DNA of 64,000 nt from Alnus glutinosa. Taxonomy: Eukaryota; Streptophyta; Magnoliopsida; Fagales; Betulaceae. The notes under the pieces were generated by a model. It had not been told where the DNA came from and did not search any database. It saw nothing but the letters and a program-made list of their open reading frames with translations. This document shows, piece by piece, positions 11,831 to 21,431 of the stretch. Made by a program: the position numbers and the translations under genes. The stretch spans positions 25,013,102 to 25,077,101 of the forward strand of contig NC_084898.1 of assembly GCF_958979055.1 (NCBI RefSeq), read 5' to 3'. The first letter of the stretch is position 1. Each line of letters starts with the position of its first letter.

Positions 11831-13152
11831 TGCTTGTATTTTTGTAGTATGAACTTAAGCAATTTAATATATTATCACCTTTAGCTTCCTTAATTAGGTG
11901 AGGATGATTTTTGATAGTATGAACTTAAGCAATTGGTTTCTTTTTCCATTTTCCACCTGGCATGGGGATGAATTGAATTAGTTAATTAAAGTCGAAATAC
12001 AATTTACAATTGCTCCTGCATGGCCGAAAAGAATAGCTAAAAAAACGGCATATTTGTATTCATATATAAGGAGATCGATAGCGTGGGAGTTGGGACCAAA
12101 TGTAAATCCGATCGACAACCTTAATTAATTCCACTTTCGTAATAATATTGGTCGTCGGTAAAATCGGCAGTTTAGTTTCTTTTTATTTTTATTATTATTA
12201 AGTTATGTTATTGGGTTTTTCCTACGAAACTCTTCAGTCGGTCCCATGCCCGCTGATGACTGCATATATTGACGTAGAAAAGTGACGTCAATTTTCAATC
12301 AGCGGCTAAAAGTCCTTTTAAGTAGGTAACCCAAGCAGGCCGGCCAGCAGCAACGGGAATGCATGTGTGTACAAATTCAACATATATGGTTGATTTTTAA
12401 AACATGAAAATGAAGAAGGATAGGAGAAGAATGAGAGAACATGCACTAATTCTCTTCAAAATAAGGTGATCGATCATAAGTATGGAATTATTAAAAGTAA
12501 AAAATGTACTTGATCGATATTCTAAAAACTTTAGAAAAAGTTGATCACTCGTAGAAAATAATAGCGACAAATTATTGGGGTCGGTAAAATCAGCAACATG
12601 TCCCTTTTTTATTCTTTTTTTTCCGTCTGTTCAGCAGAAATTTTTTTATAAATAAAATAAAATAAAATGAAAACCACGTGTGTAGACAAAATGTGCAAGA
12701 AGAATTACTACTCGATGTTGTTTTTTTCCTCCAAACTCTTCATCCGGTCCCTGTGTATTTATTTTATTTGATTAATTAATTAATCAAATAGACAGTGATA
12801 AATTGCTTTCAAGTATCATCATCTCTCTCTTACATGCATGGGGAGCCATTCTCTTTTTGTAGCACTAAACCACAGTCACAGCATCAAAAGAAGCTTATTT
12901 GCGAAGAAACTTCGTCCACTCAAACCCTAAAAATATAAGAAAACAAAAAGAGATGAGACCAACAGCATGCTATATTCACACACAAAAATAAAAGAAAATA
13001 AAAGATGACGCTTTTCTTCAATCGAGTGGCCTTTAAGTATTTATTTCTGCCCTGCCCTTCCCTAATTAAGCAGGCAATCGAGCAGCTTGCTGATTAATGT
13101 GTGTCTAGGGCTTCAAAGGGAAGCGAGTTTCTTCATACTCCTAGCTAAGATC

Positions 13153-13635
13153 ATGAGGTGTGTTACAGATTTGAGATATGTGGTTCCACCGCTAATAAGC
13201 ATCATCTTTATGGTCGTAGACAGGAACATGGGATCAACTGATGATCATCAAATCCTTGTTAATCCTGTTTTGGTGATGGCCTACTATCTGTTTCTTGCCA
13301 TTCTTACGTTCATCTTTCTTTCCACCTCCTTCAACCTCCCTCTTACCGTCGAACCCATCTGTTTGCTGAAGGCAAATTTCTCGGCTCCCTTGACTCTTTC
13401 TTTCTTCGCCTCCCTCATTTTCCCGCCCTCACTTTTCTGGCTTGTGTTTCCCATGCTCCTAATAGTGTCTCCTTGGTATACAGTGTTTTCCGCTCAGTTG
13501 AAACGCTTTTATGAGAGTCTCCAAACTATTCCTGCTTTTATTATCCTCTGCGTCCTTGGACGTCAAGAAGAATCAGACGAACCACTACCTCCTCCTCCTC
13601 CTCCTCCTCAAGTTGAAATTGAAGTGATCGATTGA
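13153..13635 (+). CDS. Unrecognised multi-pass membrane protein, 160 aa
   Basis: Single-exon frame. The frame extends upstream without ATG, so the first ATG at 13153 is the chosen start. I do not recognise the family. Visible: hydrophobic stretches at about residues 10-23, 38-58, 80-107 and 126-136, suggesting three or four membrane segments; a Pro/Trp-rich motif (PPSLFW, then SPWY) at about 90-108; and an acidic tail with eight consecutive prolines near residue 148. Composition is protein-like rather than repeat-like. A T-rich 3' region at 13690-13740 could hold a poly(A) site. It sits between the tandem repeats and gene-poor DNA. An upstream exon cannot be excluded, and it could be a lineage-specific gene or a decayed copy. 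Confidence 0.5.
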   Translation: MRCVTDLRYVVPPLISIIFMVVDRNMGSTDDHQILVNPVLVMAYYLFLAILTFIFLSTSFNLPLTVEPICLLKANFSAPLTLSFFASLIFPPSLFWLVFPMLLIVSPWYTVFSAQLKRFYESLQTIPAFIILCVLGRQEESDEPLPPPPPPPQVEIEVID

Positions 13636-15517
13636 AAATCATCAAGGGAGCAACGTACGTGTAAGATAGATCGAACATGTACGTGAGTCCTTTCTATAAT
13701 ATATATTATGGTGCGTATAATTGTGTTCGTTGTAGTAATGAAAGGATAGAGAAACTTTATATTACTTGTTAGAGGGGAAGGTTACGATCGAGTGCTTAGA
13801 TGAAAAAAGAGAGAAAAGAAAAAGGAGCTTATGAGTGTCTTTTTTTCATTTTTTTTTTTTTTTTTTTTGGGTATTGTAATGAAACATAAAATTATATATG
13901 AATTTTTATTTGAGTAATGTTGTGTAGTACATGATAGAATTACTTAGAATTTTGGTTTAAAGGGGCAAAATTTGAAGAGAGTTGAAATCAAATTCATTAG
14001 AATGCCATGATAACTCTCACTAAGCTCACTACGTGAGTTCCTGGTCTTTCCCAGGAAAGCTAGTACTACCCCAGAATATTTCAGCAGGTTATTGATAATT
14101 TGATATAGCGGAAAGTTGTAAAAGAGTTGTAGCTCTATTTTCTTTCTATATTTTATTTTATTGTTTTATATTTTATTTTAGATATTTGATAGGTTTACAA
14201 CTTTCATATAACTTTTATATAACTCTAATAACATTTTTTTAAATCAACCATTGGATATGTAAAACTCACATGAAAGAAAACAAATCTAATGGTTAGTTTG
14301 AAAAATATTTATCAAAGTTGTACAAGAGTTGTGTCAAAAGTTGTATAACAATCATTTCTCTTTTACAACTTGTTGTCACATGTCAGTATATGATATGAGC
14401 AACCTTAACCACTTTTAAAAAAATATTGGAAAAACTTTACTTCTAACTCCTGATTTTTCATTACTTTTAAAAAATCGTTCCAGAACTTTAAAAAGTGTCA
14501 ATTTAAGGTATATATATGCATATTTCAATTTTTTTCAATTTCAATATTTCGTTAGAATTTTTTATTAAATCCTTAAAAAAAATTTAAAATTAAAAAAAAC
14601 AAAAAAAAAAAAAAAAAAAGGAGGAAAAATAGCTATTGGTCCTTATAGTTTTTAAGGCATTGTATTTTTTTTTTTTTTGTGGGGGGGGGGGGGGGGGGGG
14701 GGGGGGGAATAAAATATATATAATTGTATCAATTGGTGTTGTAGTAAACAAATTCGGGATATCTTTATCAATATTTGCTTATCACTTGTCATTGCATAAA
14801 AGTATGTTTATTTTGTTTATTATTAATGAATTGATTGTACACAACAATACTATGATCAAATAAATTGACAAAAAAGATATATAGCCCAAAATATATTGAA
14901 ATTTTTTGAAAGCTCTCTAGTTTATATATTTTATTCGTATCATAGTAAATAACCCAAAGTTTATTTTGGCTTATAGCTTTATGAAAAGAGACAAATTGAG
15001 AGTGTGAAACAAATAAAAGAATGTCATATGTAAAGGGGATGTGATAATCTTTTCATCTGTACTTAATCCACCGCAAAAAGTACTCTAGCCTTTTTTTCTT
15101 TTTTCTTTTTTATTTTTTATTTTTTTTATTTTTCTATTCAAATATGAAAAAAAAGGGGAAAAGGGAAAACAAAAAGTACTCTAGCTTGATCCTGCAATAA
15201 TGTTAACAACTTAATCTGTCTTTTTTTTAACTACTTTTATCGGTTGGGGGTGTGCGGTGAAAGTGCCTACCGACAAGTAAACCTTTTTTATTAACAAAGA
15301 ATATAATTTCATATTTATATATTTATTTTTTGAAAAAAAAAACTGAATAAATTGACCTGAGGCATTAAAATATAATTATAAGTTACATTTATATTTTTTT
15401 AAACGATAATTAATTTTGTTCCCTATAAACTAAAATCCTGACTAATCGATCTACTAAATGACCACTAGCTACCATCATCCGTCTTTGTTCAACCATTAGA
15501 GGAACATCAAATTCTGT
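13636..15517. other. Intergenic, with T- and G-runs
   Basis: No gene seen. Contains poly(T) at about 13845-13868, a MITE-like inverted repeat at about 14100-14380 (TACAACTTT- and AAAGTTGTA-type ends), and a run of 27 G at 14681-14707. Confidence 0.6.
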
Positions 15518-15765
15518 ATGACTTTTGGGATGGGCCCATAAAATTGTGTCAGGAATTTTCAAATTATTTGTCCAAATTTAAGAGAATTTAGGTATGTGAT
15601 TATGAGAGACCGCTTATGGGACCGACCTGGCCAAATAAAAATTAGGTTGTTCAATCACTTATCTGATCCGGTAAGTCTCATAAGTGGTCTCTCACAATAA
15701 TTACCGACTCGATCGAATTCTTTCAAATTTGGATAAATAATTTGAGATGATCCTAATCCCATAAA
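15518..15765. mobile_element. MITE-like inverted repeat
   Basis: Two arms of about 110 bp in reverse complement, centred near 15640. The left arm has AATTTTCAAATTATTTGTCC and GAGAGACCGCTTATGGGACC. The right arm has GGTAAGTCTCATAAGTGGTC and GGATAAATAATTTGAGATGA. The outer ends are TGGGATGGGC and TCCTAATCCCA. No coding content; family not assigned. Confidence 0.65.
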
Positions 15766-17619
15766 AGAAAATGATATTTGTATACACATACTTTGCATAC
15801 GCATTATACACACACTCACAATGGGTATGGGACCCATCCTACATGGGTCCCGCACCTTTTGTAAGTGTGTACAATGTATGTACAAAATGGATACATGCAA
15901 ATAGCTCATAACGAGTTTTAAAAATTAAGTTCAACTCGACTTGGAAAAAAGAAATTTTTGTACAGGCTCGAGCTCGCGCATGATTTTTTAGGGTGTACGT
16001 GGATATGTAAAAGGATTAGATAGATTTGTGAAATTTTGTTGAGAATTCGAGTGTTAAAAACGTGCCTAACGAACGTCTGATAAAATGTCTTAGTACGAAG
16101 TTTATGTTGTTTTAATGGGTTAATCTTGGCGCTCCGAGGAAGAATTGGTTGCTTTATTGGCCACAATTTTCTATTTTGAGCATTCCTCAAGTTCAAGCCT
16201 GTTATTGTGGCGCATTGATTTGAAGGTTATTGTTATGTTTGTGAGATCGAGTGCATTGCAATGTTGTTATACATCAGGGGCACATATGCTTATAATTTTA
16301 TATATATTATTGACTATTGACTATTTTCACTTAATAAGTAATACACTAAATAAGCTATTTTTACTTATATATATATATATATATATACACACACAAGTCG
16401 AGTTTTATACGAGTTTGTTCATGAGCGTTAACCGAGTCGAGTCGAGTTTTATACGAATATGAATCGTTTAATGATCGAGTTTAATTTCGTGTTCACGAAT
16501 GAGCTATTTAATAATTGAGTCGAACACGAGTTAAGTAAACTCACGAATGACTTTGTTTATTTACGGCCCTATGTGCAAATAACACTAACTCTTCCATAAA
16601 ATTCATGAATTACATAGGTTCAGGAAAGTTTCCAACTTTTCGGCTGCAAACTTGCGCATATGATCTAGCTAGTCCTTTTTTTTTTCAATGAATTTTTTGT
16701 TTTCTGCTGAAGGCCAATGGGAATCCAAGTCAATCACTAGTTGTTTGGGAAATTGCAATACAATTACATGTTTATGCCGACCATGCTTTTTCCCCGTGCT
16801 CCCTTTGAATTTAATTTAATTTTTTTTTTTTTAACAAAAAAAATACAAACATAATGCTTTAAAAAGTGTTTTATTTATTTAATTAATATTCTAGGGGGTG
16901 GTTTATTCTATGTTAAGCGTGCAAAAGACGACTCCTCAAGTCTTGTCGTGAAAATTCCGTCTATCACTTTTACCGGCGGCGAAAAGGCCTTTAAAAGCCA
17001 ATCTCTTCTCTTTCATGTTGTTGATCTGAATCATCCCCCATAAGATTGATGGACTGTGTTGGATAATTCCAGAAAATTGAGACATTTTCTTTTCGACAAT
17101 TTTCGGTGCTAACGACAATGATGAGTCTGAAGGATTAAAGCTCGATTTCGACTCAAAGTGATAAAATCTACTCAATGGGGTAAAAATGGGTTTAGGCTTT
17201 GCAATCTTAAGCTATAACTGCTTAATTTATTTTATTTTTTAATAGGCTTAACAGACTATCCTACAGTTAAGAACTCCTCTATTCTTCTAACAAATGTTTT
17301 TTTTTTTTTCATATGATGGGAACCCTTTCAAAATAAGATCACTTTGTAAAGTGATCCGTGCCAAACAAATTTTGTATCCGAGCAAACAAAGCATTCACTT
17401 CACATGAATCGAATAAGACTTCGGCTTTGCCAGTGGATGTGACCCCAGTAATTGTTTGTACTCAAAAAGATTTGAACCTCATACTTGATGAAGATGCCAT
17501 CAAAACCAAAACTCTTACTACTTAAGTCGACCCCTTGAGATTAAAAATTAAGTTATTACTTAACCTGGTTTGTAATCAATCTCTATGGTTACCAAGAGGT
17601 GCGGGAAGACGAAACTAAA

Positions 17620-17620
<1 letters not shown>
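15766..17620. other. Intergenic, no gene supported
   Basis: A hairpin occurs around 15820-15850 (GGGTATGGGACCCATCC). The stretch 16395-16560 is rich in CGAGTCGAG and GAGTTTTATACGA repeats, a pattern common in plant transposon relics. (TA)n lies at about 16366-16386. Short frames here lack features of real proteins. Confidence 0.5.

Positions 17621-17682
<62 letters not shown>
17621..17682. repeat. Compound (TA)n(GA)n microsatellite
   Basis: About 12 TA units run directly into about 19 GA units. Confidence 0.95.
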
Positions 17683-17683
<1 letters not shown>

Positions 17684-17954
17684 TGTGGAGAGTGAATGTT
17701 TCGAATTTTTTAATTTTATTACTATTTTTTTTTTTTGTACTTCAATGAGTAATCAGTAGTTACCAAACGCGCTGAACACGCTCTATAAGTAAATTTTTTT
17801 TTTTTCTTTTAAATAACTATAAAAATTTTAGGGTTAACTTTACAAAAGGGTATTGAACTATCTGACGTTTTGACGGAAATATACCAAATTATCATTTCTC
17901 TCAAATCAAAATATTAAACTATCAAAAACCCTCAAATTAAAGTATTCACTTTGG

Positions 17955-18156
17955 GACTTCGACAGCATCGATCCCATGTATTACTCCTCGGAGTCTCGGA
18001 CAAAAGAGATTGAGATTGGAGGTTTGGTCACATGAAAAGGAGAAGCATGATTCCTGGACATACTCGAGCCTTTTGCTTTGAGCCTCAATTGTACCTTTTG
18101 ATGTTTTTAACCTTCCTGCATGCATCTAGAGATTCTTATGGAGCTTTATAAAATTA
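17955..18156 (-). pseudogene. Fragment of the PPR gene 3' end
   Basis: Minus-strand sequence at 18049-18156 matches the last codons of the PPR gene (21458-21550), sharing TTCCTGGACATACTCGAGCC and AGATTCTTATGGAGCTTTA. The 3' flank at 17955-17980 (GACAGCATCGATCCCATGTA) matches 21389-21412. Between them lies GGACAAAAGAGATTGAGATT, which belongs to the flank of the CBL fragment at 265-290, so this piece is a mosaic. It has in-frame stops and no upstream PPR repeats. Confidence 0.85.
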
Positions 18157-19339
18157 ATGGAAAACACATTGGTTTAAGAGATCCACCTAATATCATATTA
18201 CGTATTCCTTAACTCAACTATAATAGTCCCAAGAATACATAATAAAAATACTAGGCTTAATTCACCCCTTAGCCTTAGCTAAAGATTTAGCCGCTCATAA
18301 TTACATAAATAAATTTCATAACTAAAGTACTAAACATCAAACGTAAACAATTAAAAGAAAATTAATTGAAACTAACAAATAATTAGAACCAATCAAAAAT
18401 CTCTAGAAGCCTTCTAAATAATCCACTTCATCACTGATTTTAAGAGGAAAAACGATTGCATAAAATCTCAAAGAATTATTCTTCTTTTGGGATTCCTGAA
18501 AGTATAAAAATATCAGTCTTCTTTTTGTTCCTGGTCTCTCTTTTACTCTTAAAACAAAACACTACTTTTTCTTTCTTTTAAATTCACGTTGCCTCTCTTT
18601 TATCATGGAAAAAAAAAAAAAATCATTCATACCGGTTTTGTACTCTCTCTCCTATTCAACTTCTAGTTTGAATTTCTTTTTGCTTCAATTCATGAAGCTT
18701 CCTTTCATCTGTTTTATTCTTTTAGTTGAATAGTGACTTCTCTTCTTTTTCTTCGACTTTTTAACTTGGAGGGTCCACTTGTACACATGTCAATGATGTC
18801 ATGCATGTCTTCTTATTTCTTGGTCAAGCATGAAATTGTGCAGTAACAATTCTTCTTTTCTTTTGTTTTTTTCTTCCAATTCCTTAATCCCCATCAAATA
18901 AATATTGTATTAATATAACATTTAAGCTCAAAATTAATATTTAAACAATATTTCACAATTAAGTATAAAATGCAAGAATTAAAACATAATAGACTATGAT
19001 AATGCTTATTTTAATAAGAAACATAGATACTTTTAAGCTATTGTTATATATCATAGATGTAATAAATGAGTATGAAGTGTAACATTATTATTCTCGGTTA
19101 CCAAAATAACAAAAAAAAAAATGCTAAATAATAATAAATAGTAGAAAGGTGTGATTTGCTGTTAAATTTTTTTTAAAAAAAAAAAAAAAAATTGACTAAA
19201 ACGTCAAGGGTGATGCCTTCCCATTATGTATTAAATATTGTGCGTAGGTCCATAAAATAGTAAAAAGAAAAGTTACTCATGCAAATGCCTCATTTACCTG
19301 CACAATTAACTCCACGTAAGTCGGATCAATTATGTTATG
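18157..19339. other. Intergenic, no gene seen
   Basis: AT-rich with T/C-rich tracts (18530-18760) and poly(A) runs. No features beyond short low-complexity runs. Confidence 0.5.
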
Positions 19340-19474
19340 GGGAAATGATAGTTGTACTACAAAGAGTGCACAACAATCGCTAACATGAGGGTGGGGTCCA
19401 GTGTGTAGGCTCCACCCTCATGTGAGAGGGAGGAGTGCACATGTTGTGCACCTATTATCAAACTAACATTTCCC
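19340..19474. mobile_element. 135-bp foldback MITE
   Basis: Arms GGGAAATGATAG... and ...ATTATCAAACTAACATTTCCC are inverted, and the centre holds a further inverted repeat (GAGGGTGGGGTCC against GGCTCCACCCTC; GTGCACAACA against TGTTGTGCAC). The flanks carry TTATG at 19335-19339 and 19475-19479, a probable target duplication. Confidence 0.7.
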
Positions 19475-19619
19475 TTATGCAATACGTGTAGATGATGTAA
19501 GTAAACGATATATAATTTAAGCTATGGATAAATTAAAACCGGACATTTTAGGTAAATATAAATTAAATACAATTTCAAGTTTGTGCTTATATTAATCAAG
19601 TTTAATTAATGGCGCAAAT

Positions 19620-20173
19620 AATTTTCCTTAGATGGCAGACGCAGTCGACCCTCTTTTAAACGACGCAGTCGATCCTTACATTCAAGCAGTCAACTATCAC
19701 CGGATTTCGACAAGCCAGGTTCTGGCATTAATCGGTGCCGGAATCTGGCGACGTCCGGCGACCTTCGCCGAATTTCGGTGGTACTGTGCCAGATTCCAGC
19801 CAGACTGGCTGAAATCTTGCCAAACCGGCTGGATCCCCTGCCATCTGGCTGGGAATTTGGACGGATATGGCCGTTCTAGCCGAGATCCTCTCAGAACAAC
19901 AAGATCCCGACCAGCTGGCCGGGATCCGGCTAATTTGTGCCGGATTCCGACAAAGTATTTTTTTTTAAAAAAAAAAATTATATTATTTTACATTAATAGT
20001 TTTTATATTGTGAATAAAAATTAATTTTTATAAATTAATATGATTGAAAAAATATATAAACAAATATTTGTAATTTTCTGTACGCGCCAAACACCAAAAA
20101 ATGATTTCAACAGAAAATATTTTCTGAAAAATAACATCCCTAAAAAATATTTTACACCTAAACAAATGGAGCA
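19620..20173. mobile_element. GC-rich TIR element relic
   Basis: The right end reads CCTAAACAAATGGAGCATAA, close to the right end of the intact element at 26876-27714 (GAAACAAACGGAGCATAA). Both also share GAAAATATTTTC-type sequence just inside and a CCGGAT/CCGGCT-rich core. The left end is not recognisable. An open frame of 130 codons over the GC-rich core resembles no known protein and is treated as fortuitous. Confidence 0.6.
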
Positions 20174-20534
20174 TAAGTGAAACCAAATGTTAAGTTACAT
20201 TCTTTATGTTGATATTTTTTTTCCCCTTTGCACACATTATGTTGATGATTGATACAATGGCTTTGTTGTTTTTTCTTTTTCATTTGCTGTTATTTATCAA
20301 ATAAAAAATTCTGACATAATTTAAGTTCATATTTATTTTGTATCACTTAACTTGTGAAAGACACTTACAGAAAAAATAAGTTATATCAATTATATGAGAC
20401 AAAATAATTTATTAACAGAAATTATTTTATTAATTTGGCATTTCTAAAAAATAAATAAATAATCGTGAATCCACTTGAAAAAATAGTGCTACTCTTCACA
20501 CTTATTTATCACACATATTTTACACTAGCTGACT

Positions 20535-21170
20535 AGTGGAAAATGAATATTAAGGAGAAACAAGACAAAGGGACAAACGGCCACGACCACAGAAAAAGGA
20601 CCAGCCCATGGTTTCGTCGAATCCATGTACTTTGTGCTCTGCTCATGTCGTATGTTCTATCTCCCATGCACTCGATCTGTTCATGCATGATCTATAATCC
20701 AAGGTTAAAAATGATGTAATAATCTACGTCTTAAGAGAATTAGAGTTGAATTAATAGTGAGAAATTAATAAAATACGACACATCAATCGGCATAAAATGA
20801 GTGTAATAAATGCGTGTGAATAGTAAAATTACTCTTAATCAAATAGGTGTATTCTTGTTGATAAGAGCTTAGTTAATAGATCAACTTCTTCCATACCAAG
20901 CCATAAACAGTTTGGGTGGGGGGTGGGGGTAAGGGTTACTTGGAACAAAAAACCAAGAGAGAGTGAATTCCCGACAACATACCCAAACGAAAAAACAATG
21001 TCGAAATTAAGAACAATAAATAGGAAATGAGTTAAAAAGACCCGGTCCTCCATATATTGGGCAAAAAGCCAAGAAATGAGTCATATAATACAGTTTTTGA
21101 AGCATGTCAATAATTTGACCTACTTGAAAGCTACAACAACCATTAGAAAGAAGTTAATGAGATTCGTACC
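20535..21170. repeat. Right arm of the large inverted duplication
   Basis: Reverse-complement partner of 4395-5265, lacking the MITE found there. It holds about 190 bp (20830-21010) not present in the other arm. Lies directly downstream of the PPR gene. Confidence 0.85.
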
Positions 21171-21345
21171 TTAACACCCTTGTTTTTTTTTTTTTTTTTG
21201 TGTGTGTGTAAGTTCATGGCATAATTTAAACCCTAATGAGTAATGATACGCATTATAGTTTCATTCATGACATATGATTATATGATTAAAAATCTTATGG
21301 TTTCAACTTATCCTAATTTTTATTAATGAAGTGATTTACATACCC

Positions 21346-21412
21346 TTTTTACGTAGCAATCTCATCAATCACCCAATTTATGGGGCTTCAACAGCATCGA
21401 TCCCATGTATTA
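21346..21412 (-). repeat. Junction: CBL stop-codon region next to PPR flank
   Basis: ACGTAGCAATCTCATCAA at 21352-21369 is identical to the complement of the last codons and stop of the CBL gene (28164-28182). Just downstream is CAACAGCATCGATCCCATGT, the PPR 3' flank. The match is short (about 25 bp including flank) but occurs beside two loci that are otherwise shuffled together. Confidence 0.5.
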
Positions 21413-21431
21413 GAGAACTTCTCATTGAACT

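Larger units (their letters stand above)
10042..11849. mobile_element. Non-autonomous CACTA-type transposon
   Basis: Starts CACTACAAAAAAAATT and ends TATTTTTGTAGT, the inverted termini of CACTA (En/Spm) elements, although the last base of the right end is changed and a clean 3-bp target duplication is not visible. It splits one copy of the 7.3-12.8 kb tandem repeat. Inside, from left to right: a palindromic subterminal region with CACGTG cores, a 66-bp perfect palindrome, a GA-rich core and a second, longer array of palindromes. No transposase coding sequence is present. Confidence 0.75.
7295..12760. repeat. Tandem-duplicated noncoding block, interrupted by insertions
   Basis: Direct copies recur in order. 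7300-7620 matches 9335-9720 (shared TCGGAGGAAAGCTCTAGCTT, AAGTGCACCGGC, GGATCCGAAT). 7740-7980, 8645-8890 and 9845-10040 share TGATATGA-ATGATC and CAACATGTCCTAATAT-type strings. 8880-9200 matches 11890-12210 (AAAAACGGCATATTTGTATTCAT; TCGGTAAAATC). A weaker copy follows at 12560-12760. The base unit appears to be about 1.3-1.4 kb. The copies are split by unrelated DNA at 7985-8640 and by a CACTA element at 10042-11849. Confidence 0.8.

Noticed and set aside
19632..20024. 130-codon plus-strand open frame
   Set aside because: Same GC-rich transposon core type; no domain recognised and the end runs into poly(A)/poly(T).
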